Positions 1 through 8,311 of a stretch of DNA of 64,000 nucleotides are shown piece after piece. Both the position numbers and the translations under genes were made by a program. The notes beneath the pieces are model-generated. The model was not told the origin of the DNA and ran no database searches. It saw nothing but the letters and a program-made list of their open reading frames with translations. Source of the DNA: JAWPMT01 sp965227935 (GTDB taxonomy: Bacteria; Bacteroidota; Bacteroidia; Cytophagales; Cyclobacteriaceae); contig CBDDGS010000037.1 in assembly GCA_965227935.1 (NCBI GenBank), positions 1 to 64,000 of the forward strand, given 5' to 3'. Position 1 is the first letter of the stretch; the number at the start of each line of letters is the position of its first letter.

Positions 1-317
1 TCCAATACGGTGTGGGAAATCGGGGAAGTCAGGGATGGCTCTTCAGCCATATTCCGCACGAGGCATGCGCGTGTACGATTGGCAGCTACCAAGATGATGT
101 TAATAGCCATATGACACCCAGTGTCTCATGTTGTCAGTCCTCCGTGGTCCCATCTCAGTCAGAACATCCTTTTGCACTGATTCAATTCCCCAAGATCAAA
201 GATTTGTGAACCCGATCACCAATGGAAGCGACTTTCTCGCAAGTTGCAGATTTTTGTTGGAGCGCAGCTCGCAAACGTGACCTGATAATTGTAGACTTGA
301 ATAACCTTTGGGAGCTT
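1..317. other. Leading stretch with no supported gene
   Basis: I find no gene here that I can support. The open frame on the + strand (12-209) would encode a cysteine- and serine-rich peptide with no signal peptide, no recognisable domain and no good start context. A short perfect hairpin lies at 35-50 (ATGGCT, CTTC loop, AGCCAT). The last part probably contains the promoter of the monooxygenase gene, but I see no convincing -33/-7 pair. Confidence 0.5.
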
Positions 318-1439
318 ATGGAAATCGCCATTGTAGGAGGTGGGATCACAGGTCTCACGACAAGCATTGCCCTTTCACGGCAGGGTATAGCAGCCACTGT
401 TTTTGAAAGGTCACCAGAGATACCAGACCGTGGGAGCAGGCATATGGCTCAGCCTAACGCAATGCGTGTTATGGGTGAACTGGGGCTGAAAGAGGACTTG
501 CTAGCAAATGGCGCCGTCCTGCAACGTGCCGATATCACCAATTCTCAACTGAAGCCTTTTAAGGAGACTGGGCAGATGGTGATGTCTGATACCCAGGGAA
601 ACCGAACGCTGGCCATTCACAGGGGCCGTCTCCAGGACGTTTTGATGGACCATGCTAGTAAAACCCAAAATGTGCTGTTGGGTACGGCGTTTGTCGGTTG
701 CGAACAAGGCGAAAAGATCAGGGTGATGTTCCAAGATGGAGACACAGAAGCGGATGTCTTGCTTGGTTGTGATGGAATTCGTCGGAGGTTCGGAACCAAC
801 TATTTCCGGAGGCGCGACTCAGGGCTACGGGGCAGATATGTTGGCGGGGCATAGCTTCGCTGAATTTAGATGCTCCTTACAAGAATCGAGGCTTCGAAGC
901 GCTGGGGCAAGGGGCTGAGGTTTGGACTGTCCAATATTTCAGATTCGGAGGTGTATTGGTTTGCCGTTGCAAAGCTGCCCGTGGGTGATGGCGTCAAAAC
1001 AACTGATGACCTGGCTGAGCTCTTTAAAGGATTTCATCCCCAAATTCTGTCAATCATTAGCAACACCTCCAGCTTCCATACTGATGTACTTTCGGATTTG
1101 CAGCGGCTGCCTAATTGGCACAAGGGCACTTGCGGTCTTCTGGGAGATGCCGCTCATGCTACGACACCCAACATGGGCCAGGGTGCTTGCCAGGGAATTG
1201 AAGACGCTTACTTCATCTCACAACTCTTCCAGAAAGAAGCCAATCCCGAAGCTGCATTTAGAGCATTTGAGAGATTAAGGAGAAAGAAGGTGGATTACAT
1301 CGTGAATACTTCCTGGCGTTTTGGAAAAGCCGCCCACTCGGCGCTTGGCAGGAGAGTCTTACCATGGATCATCCGCATGACGCCGGAAAAGGTGGTGTCT
1401 CAGCAGCTTCGACAACTCTATCAGCTGTCGGAAGTCTAA
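318..1439 (+). pseudogene. FAD-dependent monooxygenase, broken by two compensating frameshifts
   Basis: The N-terminus (start ATG at 318) carries the Rossmann FAD motif AIVGGGITGL and an ExR-like segment, and the C-terminal part carries the family motif LLGDAAHATTPNMGQGACQG that contacts the flavin. This is the aromatic-ring hydroxylase/UbiH-like group of about 370-400 residues. The first frame hits a stop at 852-854. The missing middle is read in a third frame: from 782 it gives SEVRNQLFPEARLR, then GQICWRGIAS, then DAPYKNRGFE. The original frame resumes near 897-899 as RWGKGLRFGL. The simplest explanation is one base lost near 780-782 and one gained near 896-899. The substrate cannot be deduced. 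The gene is either a decayed gene or an intact one with sequence errors. Confidence 0.85.
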
Positions 1440-1501
1440 GGACGAGTTGGGTTTAATCGGCTATCTTGCTTAGATAGGACACACCCTGCAAAGGCCCGAC
1501 A

Positions 1502-2131
1502 ATGAAAAAGGTGACCCCTTACAAAACGAAGAGAAATGCCATTGCAGCTCTGGACAATGGTGGCAGGTTCTACAACTGGGCGTCGAAGGCGAGAGATGGA
1601 ACCATCACCACCGCTGAGTTGAGGAAGGCGGCAGGTGTATTCTCAGGTGTTCAAAATATCATGGTGTACCTTGAAATGTCACTCGCAGAGTTTGAGGAGG
1701 ATGAAAGAAGGAGGGTGCTCGCCCACCTGTCCACTGACTTGAAGGGGAAATACAATAGCCACAGACCCAACTATCTGCGATCGGATGACGACCTGAATAG
1801 GTTTGAGGATGGCGCCTCGGCGATCGTCACCGGCGTGCCTCGATTGGTGGATTCGAAGAATGAATTCACGGGGTTCATCATGATACCCATGACAACAGGC
1901 GAAGTCACCACCTTCACAATGGTACCGATCATTGAACAGTATGACATCTACGAACTGGAGGGTGGCGAATTCAGCAGAAGGTTTTTTATCGGTCACAAAA
2001 AAAGCGCTCGTAACCTCTCTGGTGTCACCGTGAGGTGTGGCGGCATATTCAAGGAATTGAAGGCCTCGTCGAAAGGCGGGGCAAGCCCTAACAGGTTCCT
2101 GGAGATCATCTATTACACACCGCTAGCATGA
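1502..2131 (+). CDS. Hypothetical protein with a degenerate EF-hand-like loop
   Basis: I do not recognise this 209-residue protein. It has no signal peptide or membrane segment and is rich in charged residues, so it is probably cytoplasmic. Near residues 29-40 the segment SKARDGTITTAE matches positions 5, 6, 8 and 12 of an EF-hand loop but lacks the acidic residues at positions 1 and 3, so calcium binding is doubtful. The C-terminal half looks beta-rich. It starts 62 bases after the broken monooxygenase and faces a small convergent gene 12 bases downstream. The long frame with even composition supports it being real. No function is assigned. Confidence 0.6.
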   Translation: MKKVTPYKTKRNAIAALDNGGRFYNWASKARDGTITTAELRKAAGVFSGVQNIMVYLEMSLAEFEEDERRRVLAHLSTDLKGKYNSHRPNYLRSDDDLNRFEDGASAIVTGVPRLVDSKNEFTGFIMIPMTTGEVTTFTMVPIIEQYDIYELEGGEFSRRFFIGHKKSARNLSGVTVRCGGIFKELKASSKGGASPNRFLEIIYYTPLA

Positions 2132-2143
2132 TGAGGAGGGCAC

Positions 2144-2329
2144 TCAGTCCGCCGCGAGAGAGACGATGTGCTGTAGCTCTTCGATTTGTGACTGTTTCTC
2201 CGTGAGTTCTTTCCTTTCCTTGTCCAGTGGTCCTCCTTTGAAATCTTCCAATTGTAGAGAGAGCTTGTACATCATGTCCTCCAGCGCTTCCAGTAGCAGG
2301 GGCTTGTATTTTGGGTGTAATTCCATCAT
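2144..2329 (-). CDS. Small helical hypothetical protein
   Basis: This is a 61-residue protein of very regular helical character: an amphipathic start followed by a charged stretch (DKERKELTEKQSQIEEL) that could form a coiled coil. It has no signal peptide. The frame on the opposite strand (2166-2351) is a serine/cysteine-rich shadow, which makes this strand the likelier coding one. It converges on the hypothetical gene ending at 2131. The start codon is one of two adjacent ATGs at 2329. It might be a small adaptor or regulatory peptide, but nothing in the sequence says which. Confidence 0.45.
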   Translation of the reverse strand: MMELHPKYKPLLLEALEDMMYKLSLQLEDFKGGPLDKERKELTEKQSQIEELQHIVSLAAD

Positions 2330-2524
2330 TGGGTCCGTGTCTGAGTCCTAAGGGAATTTAGGGATTTGGTGATCCTTATTCAACCTATCCAGCAAGATTG
2401 ATGGCAACAAGTTATTGCTCGCTACGATGTCGTGCATCCATTACAAACGGGTATTGGACAGGAGCCAATCATCGTCCGACGACGGAATTCGTAGGAACAT
2501 TGACCCCAAACTTGTCGACTCAAG

Positions 2525-3337
2525 ATGAAATACCTGACCCTCACGATCCTCATTTTCTTGCTCAATGACCCATGCCTGGCTCAGTCCAAGGTAGAACACA
2601 AAGTATTCGACACCGAATTTGGTCGTTTTGATCTGTGGTTTCAGGGTGAACAGATCACAGGTTCTTATGAAATCGCTCCAAAGACAATCATCGGTTCCAT
2701 TTGGGCGCGTCTTGACGGCCTGACAGCGACAGGCCGATGGACTGATCCGGATGGAACTGGAGACATTGTGCTCATCTTCGAAGAGGGTTTGGAGCAATTC
2801 AGAGCAGACTACAGGGGAGATGATGATCCCGACAAATGGTATAGGGACCAATGGCATGGCACTGTGAAAGGAAGCAAGGAGCCCACGAAGGCGCCCTGCA
2901 CTGGCCCGTCTTACGAGCTAATACGGCCGTTCATCGGTACGTGGGAGGAATTCGAACTCGATGAGCAGGGCGAGGAGACCTTCATCGGGACACTTCAAGT
3001 AAGATTGGCCGCCGGCGGATGTGCTTTGGTGCAGCGATTTATGAGTCCCGACTCCTCCTTTTCGTATGCCACCCAGGGTACTGTCGATGCGGGATCTGGC
3101 TTCTGGGAGGAGCAATACGTTTTCAGCACCGGGTCTACCGCCGATTATCAGTGGATCGTCGATCAGGGCGATGTCGTGCAGAGAAAGGTTGGCGGTTCGC
3201 GACCCATGGACAAGCTGCATCAGTTGAGGTTTTCCGAATTGACAGCAAATAGCTATCTCGTCCTGGTGGAGCAATCTGCAGACGGGGGAAAAGACTGGAC
3301 TATAACGAGTAAGACGAGGGTAAAACGGAAGCGATAG
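2525..3337 (+). CDS. Exported two-part beta-rich protein (DUF1579-like C-terminal half)
   Basis: This 270-residue protein starts with a clear Sec signal peptide (MKYLTLTILIFLL, cleavage after CLAQ near residue 20). The first half (about 25-115) shows the pattern of a small beta-barrel: a GSYEI strand, GRWTDPDGTGDI, then an F-x-A-x-Y strand, ending in a WYRDQWHG segment. The second half begins with RPFIGTWEEF and has the alternating strands of DUF1579/lipocalin-like domains. It is probably periplasmic or on the cell surface. The ligand is unknown. It stands between unrelated genes and does not look like part of an operon. Confidence 0.65.
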   Translation: MKYLTLTILIFLLNDPCLAQSKVEHKVFDTEFGRFDLWFQGEQITGSYEIAPKTIIGSIWARLDGLTATGRWTDPDGTGDIVLIFEEGLEQFRADYRGDDDPDKWYRDQWHGTVKGSKEPTKAPCTGPSYELIRPFIGTWEEFELDEQGEETFIGTLQVRLAAGGCALVQRFMSPDSSFSYATQGTVDAGSGFWEEQYVFSTGSTADYQWIVDQGDVVQRKVGGSRPMDKLHQLRFSELTANSYLVLVEQSADGGKDWTITSKTRVKRKR

Positions 3338-3372
3338 CGATCTGGGGTTAGTTTTGTGTCAAGGACATCATC

Positions 3373-4284
3373 ATGCCCCGCGAAATCGAAGTCAAATCGG
3401 TCCTCAACAAGACGAAGAAGAGGGACAGCTGGTTTTTGGACGATTATACTTTCAATCCATACAGCAGTTGCTCTTTCAATTGTCTGTATTGCTATATCCG
3501 TGGGAGCAAGTACGGCGTCAACCTGGAGTCAAGTCTTGCTGCAAAGACGAATGCCATTGAACTGTTGGATAAGCAGTTGGCCAGTCGGGCACGCCGCGGG
3601 CAGTATGGGATCATCGTCGTTTCTTCAGCTACGGACCCTTATTTACAGATCGAGAGCAAGTACGAGCTGACGCGAAAGGCGCTCCAGGTCATTTTGAAGC
3701 ACAGGTTCCCTGTCCATGTAATCACGAAGTCGGATCTGATCACCCGTGACTTCGACCTGCTAAAGCAAATCGACGAGGCGGCAGTCATTCCACGGGACTT
3801 GAGCTATTTGAATAGGGGAGTGATCATTAGCTTTTCGTTCTCGACGCTCGAAGATGATGTTGCCAAAATCTTTGAGCCTGGCGCGACACCCCCCAGCAAG
3901 CGATTGCTCGCTCTTCGGCAGACTGTTGAGGAGCAATTCCTGACAGGAGTAAGTTTCATGCCGCTCATTCCGCACATATCGGATACATCTGACCAGCTTC
4001 ACCTGGCGTTTGCCACTTTTAACAAAGAAAAGATAGACTATGTGCTGCCAGCAACGATCACCCTGTTTGGATCGGACAAGGCACATAGCAAGCCGCTAAT
4101 GCTGAAGGCCATTGCCAGGCACTACCCTCATCTGCTGGAGAAATATGAGCGTTTCTTTGCCGACAGCACGGAAATGCCACGATACTATCAGCGAGCCTTC
4201 AATGAAAAGCTGTCGGAACTGTGTCTGGAGTACGATATTCCCAACAGCATTCTGGAGGCTGCTGCGCTAAATCCCAGGCGCTAA
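3373..4284 (+). CDS. Radical SAM protein, SPL-like (COG1533) family
   Basis: This 303-residue protein has the radical SAM cluster motif C-x3-C-x2-C (CSFNCLYC, Cys33/37/40) right after a FNPYSSC segment, and then the conserved VSSATDPYLQIE block. This layout is typical of the spore photoproduct lyase-like radical SAM family found in many non-sporulating bacteria. The family binds a 4Fe-4S cluster and cleaves S-adenosylmethionine reductively; the substrate of these non-spore members is generally unknown. It lies 35 bases after the exported gene ending at 3337. The start at 3373 leaves a short basic N-terminus common in the family. Confidence 0.85.
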   Translation: MPREIEVKSVLNKTKKRDSWFLDDYTFNPYSSCSFNCLYCYIRGSKYGVNLESSLAAKTNAIELLDKQLASRARRGQYGIIVVSSATDPYLQIESKYELTRKALQVILKHRFPVHVITKSDLITRDFDLLKQIDEAAVIPRDLSYLNRGVIISFSFSTLEDDVAKIFEPGATPPSKRLLALRQTVEEQFLTGVSFMPLIPHISDTSDQLHLAFATFNKEKIDYVLPATITLFGSDKAHSKPLMLKAIARHYPHLLEKYERFFADSTEMPRYYQRAFNEKLSELCLEYDIPNSILEAAALNPRR

Positions 4285-4380
4285 GGTCGTTTCCATTCAG
4301 GCGGATGCTCATGTTCAGGGTGTTCGGTATTTCCGCATGTTGCACGCGGTGATGGGCAATTGCATTATATTAAGGAAGCG

Positions 4381-5664
4381 ATGAGACTACTGAAAGACCT
4401 TAATGAACTGCTTGAGGCTGGTGTCATCACCCAGGATATTGCCGAGGGGATTGAAGCCCATTATCGCAAAAAAGAAAGTGGGCAGAGGAATAGGCTTTTT
4501 GTCATTTTTGGCGTCCTTGGCGCCCTGCTCGTAGGGTTGGGGATCATTTTGATACTCGCTCACAATTGGGATGAGCTCTCCCGGGCGACCAAGACCATTG
4601 TGGCCTTCCTGCCCCTGGTGATCGGTCAGGCGCTTTGTGCCTACACACTTATGAGACGTCAGGATAACCTGGCCTGGCGCGAGGGAGCGACGGTATTCCT
4701 CATTTTCGCAGTAGGGGCGAGTATCTCGCTTATCAGCCAGATTTACAACATCCCTGGCGATCTGGGTTCATTTTATCTTATCTGGAGCGTACTGACCCTT
4801 CCGTTGATCTACGTCATGAACTCCTCGATGGCTTCCTTGCTGTATCTGGTAGGGATTACTTGTTATGCCTGCGAGACCGGCTATTGGTCCTCTCCTTCAT
4901 CCGAACCGTACCTCTATTGGCTACTGCTGGCTTGTGGTTTGCCCCATTATTACCTGCTGGCCAAAACCCGCCCCGGCAGCAACTTCACGATCTTTCATCA
5001 CTGGATCGTTCCCCTCTCACTTATTATTGTCCTGGGCACAGTCGCGAAAGGGCGCGATGAATTGATGTTCGTGGCCTATTTCGCCCTGTTTGGGTTGCTT
5101 TATCAGTTGGGTCAGGAAGAAAAGCTCACAACGCACCGGGTGCTGATCAATGGCTACAAGGTCATGGGATCTCTGGGAACTTTGGTGTTGCTGCTGATCA
5201 TGAGTTTTGATGACTTCTGGCCATCGCTCAGAGAAGAGCCTTTCAACAGTTCCTGGTTTTTGACGCCTGAGTTTGCTGCGGCGGCAGTGATCTCACTGAT
5301 AGCCGGAGCGCTCCTGCACTTTCGAAATCGCGGCCGCGTTTTTCGCGAGATTGAACCTTTAACTTACGTTTTTCTTATCTATATCGTCATCTTCATTATC
5401 GGCAACTTTTTCAAGATTGCCGTTGTATTGATCAACCTTCTGGTATTGATAGTAGCCATCGAGAGGATATCTGAGGGGGTGAAAAGGCAACACCTGGGTA
5501 TTTTGAATTTCGGCTTAATGATCATTGTCGCTTTGGTAATTAGTCGATTTTTTGACACCGACCTAAGTTTTGTCTTCCGTGGACTCCTGTTTGTCACTGT
5601 GGGCGTAGGGTTCTTCCTCGCCAACTATTGGTTGTTGAAAAAGATAAAAGCCAATGAAGATTAG
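4381..5664 (+). CDS. DUF2157 multi-spanning membrane protein
   Basis: The protein has a cytoplasmic N-terminal segment of about 45 residues with LLEAGVITQDIAEGI, typical of DUF2157, followed by many hydrophobic segments (about ten to twelve) to the C-terminus. I take ATG 4381 as the start because AGGAAG precedes it closely and the in-frame upstream start at 4360 is a TTG. The gene overlaps the next one by 11 bases, and that gene encodes a GDYXXLXY protein. DUF2157 and GDYXXLXY genes commonly travel together in Gram-negative bacteria, where the pair is thought to form a membrane complex of unknown function. The assignment of family is firm; the role is not known. Confidence 0.85.
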   Translation: MRLLKDLNELLEAGVITQDIAEGIEAHYRKKESGQRNRLFVIFGVLGALLVGLGIILILAHNWDELSRATKTIVAFLPLVIGQALCAYTLMRRQDNLAWREGATVFLIFAVGASISLISQIYNIPGDLGSFYLIWSVLTLPLIYVMNSSMASLLYLVGITCYACETGYWSSPSSEPYLYWLLLACGLPHYYLLAKTRPGSNFTIFHHWIVPLSLIIVLGTVAKGRDELMFVAYFALFGLLYQLGQEEKLTTHRVLINGYKVMGSLGTLVLLLIMSFDDFWPSLREEPFNSSWFLTPEFAAAAVISLIAGALLHFRNRGRVFREIEPLTYVFLIYIVIFIIGNFFKIAVVLINLLVLIVAIERISEGVKRQHLGILNFGLMIIVALVISRFFDTDLSFVFRGLLFVTVGVGFFLANYWLLKKIKANED

Positions 5665-6238
5665 TCCTCGACTTCTGTTAGTGCTGTTTGCGTTGGTGGC
5701 AGTTGCCCAGCTTTTTGTGCCAGGCAAGATGATATGGGACAGGGAAGCTGTGTTGCGCACCGGTGAGGAATTCAGATTTCGAACCCAGCCAATTGATCCC
5801 ACGGACCCATTCCGTGGCAAATACATTTCCCTCTTTTACCCAGAGCAACTTGTGACAGTATCCAGTACAAATGACTGGGAGTGGGGTGAAAAGATTTATG
5901 TGACATTGCAGACAGACAGCCTTGGCTTTGCGACTGTGCAGAATGGCTCAAAAGATGTCCCTCAAATCAATGCACCTTATATCGCCGCCACAGTGAGCAA
6001 CATTGACTACGAGGATACGACCCGATTGTGGATCGACCTTCCTTTTGATCGGTTCTACATGGAGGAGTCAAAAGCCTATGAGGCGGAGCAAGTGTACTGG
6101 CAGGCAGGGCAGGACACGCTGGTGACAAGCTATGCGCTCGTCAGTGTGAAAGATGGTCAGGCTGTGTTGAAAGACGTCTTTATCGATGACACTCCGATCG
6201 CTGATGTTGTGAGGAACAACAGGCTCAGAGAGCAGTAG
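5654..6238 (+). CDS. GDYXXLXY domain protein
   Basis: This 194-residue protein has an uncleaved N-terminal membrane anchor (residues about 5-23) and a periplasmic domain. Residues 51-62 read DPFRGKYISLFY, a variant of the DPRDPFRGDYVxLxY signature that names the family (Lys in place of the usual Asp). It starts inside the end of the DUF2157 gene, so the two are almost certainly co-translated. The function of the family is unknown. The Lys substitution in the signature motif is worth noting but does not disturb the overall pattern. Confidence 0.85.
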   Translation: MKISPRLLLVLFALVAVAQLFVPGKMIWDREAVLRTGEEFRFRTQPIDPTDPFRGKYISLFYPEQLVTVSSTNDWEWGEKIYVTLQTDSLGFATVQNGSKDVPQINAPYIAATVSNIDYEDTTRLWIDLPFDRFYMEESKAYEAEQVYWQAGQDTLVTSYALVSVKDGQAVLKDVFIDDTPIADVVRNNRLREQ

Positions 6239-6325
6239 GTACCACTTTGCCGTTCTGTGGAATCATTGAAAATAACGTTATCTTTGTTAATTCTCACGAT
6301 TGTGAGCACGAAACAACTATCCAAA

Positions 6326-7339
6326 ATGACTAGAAATTTTGTAATATTTTTCCTAGCCCTGTTTGTTCATGTTTCGATGGCTCAGTCGCAGCCAAAAGAG
6401 GACATACCGACGCTAATAAGGAGCATTTATAAGGGCACTGACTCGGGGGAGGCTTCGAGTCGTCTTCTGGAGTTGAATTCCGCCGAGTCCAACGAACTCA
6501 TTCTCTACACTTCTGAACTCACGAGATTGGTCAACGACCGATTGACGGATGATCCCACGGATTTCGAGATGCTAAATCTTGCCCTTGAATTGTCCATTAC
6601 GGAGCTCATAGTCCTCAACAAGTCCGCTAGTGACGCCGTCGTAAAGGCACACCAGGAAATCCGGGCTGATCTCAAGCAGGGCAAGGACTATCATGACTGG
6701 ATCTGGGATGACAATGACTATCTGGTCAAAAGAACCCTAAGTGGACTGATGCTGGACCTTTTGGGATATGATGATCAAAGCAGCAGCATCGAAGAACTCC
6801 GATCGAGCAACGCTCATTTCGAAGATCAGAGGCTGAGGATGTTCGCTTCTCTATCACTGGTCCGGCGGCAGCATGAGGTCTCTGCACAGTCTCTGAAAGC
6901 CATTGCATCTGACGATGAGTCGCGCCAATTTCTATTCAACGGGTTGAAGCAATTGGACAAACTTGAACTCTACCCGGCCGATTTCATCAGCCAAGAAGAA
7001 CTCTCCAAGTCGGATATGATCAATTGGCTACTGTATCCCACAGAACTGGCAAGAATACCGGCAGCAATAGAGTTTATGCAAATGTTCACCATCGAATTTG
7101 ATGATGTGGGACCAGCAGACTTTTACCTGTGGAAGTTTAGGAGTGACCACGAGTCTTGGTCGAAGGAGGGTTGGATGGTTGGCCTCTCAGGGCCATTCGT
7201 GAGGGCGGAGACGCCTACCACTGAGCACTATGGATTTACATTTAGTGCCTTCACAAAATTGGACGAGAAGACTCCCGATGAGCACTTTGATGAGATCGTT
7301 GATATCATGATCAGATGGCAGGAGGAGAATAGCAATTAG
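6326..7339 (+). CDS. Exported hypothetical helical protein
   Basis: I place the start at ATG 6326, because the product then opens with a standard signal peptide (MTRNFVIFFLALFVHVSMAQ) instead of a 23-residue extension. The mature part is about 317 residues, strongly helical and acidic, without any motif I recognise. The C-terminal 100 residues (from about FYLWKFRSDHESW) look more globular. It is probably periplasmic. The 87 bases before it contain no clear terminator, so transcription from the DUF2157 pair might continue into it. Confidence 0.65.
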   Translation: MTRNFVIFFLALFVHVSMAQSQPKEDIPTLIRSIYKGTDSGEASSRLLELNSAESNELILYTSELTRLVNDRLTDDPTDFEMLNLALELSITELIVLNKSASDAVVKAHQEIRADLKQGKDYHDWIWDDNDYLVKRTLSGLMLDLLGYDDQSSSIEELRSSNAHFEDQRLRMFASLSLVRRQHEVSAQSLKAIASDDESRQFLFNGLKQLDKLELYPADFISQEELSKSDMINWLLYPTELARIPAAIEFMQMFTIEFDDVGPADFYLWKFRSDHESWSKEGWMVGLSGPFVRAETPTTEHYGFTFSAFTKLDEKTPDEHFDEIVDIMIRWQEENSN

Positions 7340-7378
7340 GTCAAGTGCCTTCTCAGGCTAGACATCGCCCAACTGGTC

Positions 7379-7696
7379 TCATAAGAAGAAGAAATAAGCA
7401 GCTACTTTCAATCTGTTCAGGTCAGAGGATCCTGCAACCCGCATGATGTTTTGTCCCATGGAGTTGACCAAATTCCCATCCTCGACCGTGCCCAGTACCT
7501 GATTTTGTAGGTTGATGACCTTGTTACCTGAGACCGAGGCAATGGTTTGATGGATGGAGTTTCGCATTTCATCGCCTTGGAAGTAAGCCAGCACCTGACG
7601 TTGACTGTTGAGCACTTCATTCTTTCTGAGGAATAGGATCTCCTGGTCGTTGCTATTAGTAAGCACAGCATCGAATGGCCCCTGTGGTTTATTCAT
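7379..7696 (-). CDS. Small protein built of five 16-residue repeats
   Basis: The 105-residue product consists almost wholly of five contiguous repeats of exactly 16 residues, from residue 11 to about 90. Each has Asn at repeat position 4, usually Ser at 5, Gln at 8 and an aliphatic residue at 10, for example EVLNSQRQVLAYFQGD, EMRNSIHQTIASVSGN and KVINLQNQVLGTVEDG. Such strict spacing with buried aliphatic positions and Asn ladders suggests a small beta-solenoid or a repeat hairpin sheet. There is no signal peptide, so it may be cytoplasmic or a surface element of an unknown export route. A hydrophobic tail (AAYFFFL) ends it. It is the only minus-strand gene of any size between 2.3 and 30 kb. 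Confidence 0.65.
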   Translation of the reverse strand: MNKPQGPFDAVLTNSNDQEILFLRKNEVLNSQRQVLAYFQGDEMRNSIHQTIASVSGNKVINLQNQVLGTVEDGNLVNSMGQNIMRVAGSSDLNRLKVAAYFFFL

Positions 7697-7720
7697 AGAT
7701 CATGAAATTACTTGTTACTG

Positions 7721-7782
7721 AAGGTGCCTTTTTTGGGCACCCTTAGATTAGTGTTCATCATGGGCATTTTATTACAATGCCC
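7721..7782. other. Two adjacent hairpins upstream of the repeat-protein gene
   Basis: Two stem-loops sit side by side. The first, 7721-7744, pairs GGTGCC with GGCACC around a T-rich loop. The second pairs GGGCATT (7762-7768) with AATGCCC (7776-7782) around a 7-base loop. They lie in the 5' region of the minus-strand repeat-protein gene that starts at 7696. They may be leader structures or terminators for converging transcription; neither is followed by a clean U-tract on either strand. Confidence 0.4.
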
Positions 7783-7909
7783 TTAGCCGGAATGGGATGT
7801 AGCACGACAGGCTGAGAAAGACTGCCTCGATGTTACCGGAGGAGGATACCAAATTGTCGGATCGAAAGGTATCTTTGGTTCCTGCGATTTTTCGTGAAAA
7901 GCTCATTCT

Positions 7910-8278
7910 ATGGGATCACATCCTTTGAACCTGGCCGTTCGATTCATTTTGGAAGTTTTGGCCCTAATCTCATTTGGGACTTACGGCTGGAATCAAACGG
8001 AAGGGTGGATGAGGTTTGTCGCGGCGATCGGGCTCCCATTGTTGTTCGCCGCAGCATGGGCAATTTTTGCCGTACCTGACGATCCCAGCCGCTCTGGCGC
8101 CGCACCTGTGGTGACGCCAGGTCTCCTGCGGCTAGTCCTGGAGTTGGCTTTTTTCGCTTTTGCCACCTGGTGTTTGCGGGAGAATGGTCATCTGAAGTCG
8201 GGCTTGGTATTCGGCATTGTGGTACTCATTCACTATGTGGTTTCCTACGATCGTATTGTGTGGTTGCTAAAACACTGA
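7910..8278 (+). CDS. YrdB/DUF2568-like small membrane protein
   Basis: This 122-residue protein has four hydrophobic segments and the pattern of the YrdB/DUF2568 family: NLAVRFILEVLALISFG, then GWMRFVAAIGLPLLFAAAWAIF, then a VPDDPSRSG loop, and a second LRLVLELAFFAFA segment that echoes the first. The family is a small inner-membrane group of unknown function. The ATG at 7910 fits the usual family start. It precedes the GH106-like gene by 33 bases, but no functional link is evident. Confidence 0.8.
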   Translation: MGSHPLNLAVRFILEVLALISFGTYGWNQTEGWMRFVAAIGLPLLFAAAWAIFAVPDDPSRSGAAPVVTPGLLRLVLELAFFAFATWCLRENGHLKSGLVFGIVVLIHYVVSYDRIVWLLKH

Positions 8279-8311
8279 ATATATTGAGGCTAGCCTAAAG
8301 CCCATGCCCTC

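Noticed and set aside
12..209. Open frame of 65 codons at the window start
   Set aside because: The product is low in hydrophobic core and rich in Cys/Ser, with no motif and no promoter-like context.
2166..2351. Frame on the + strand opposite the small helical gene
   Set aside because: Serine/cysteine-rich composition typical of a shadow frame; the minus-strand product looks like a real helical protein.
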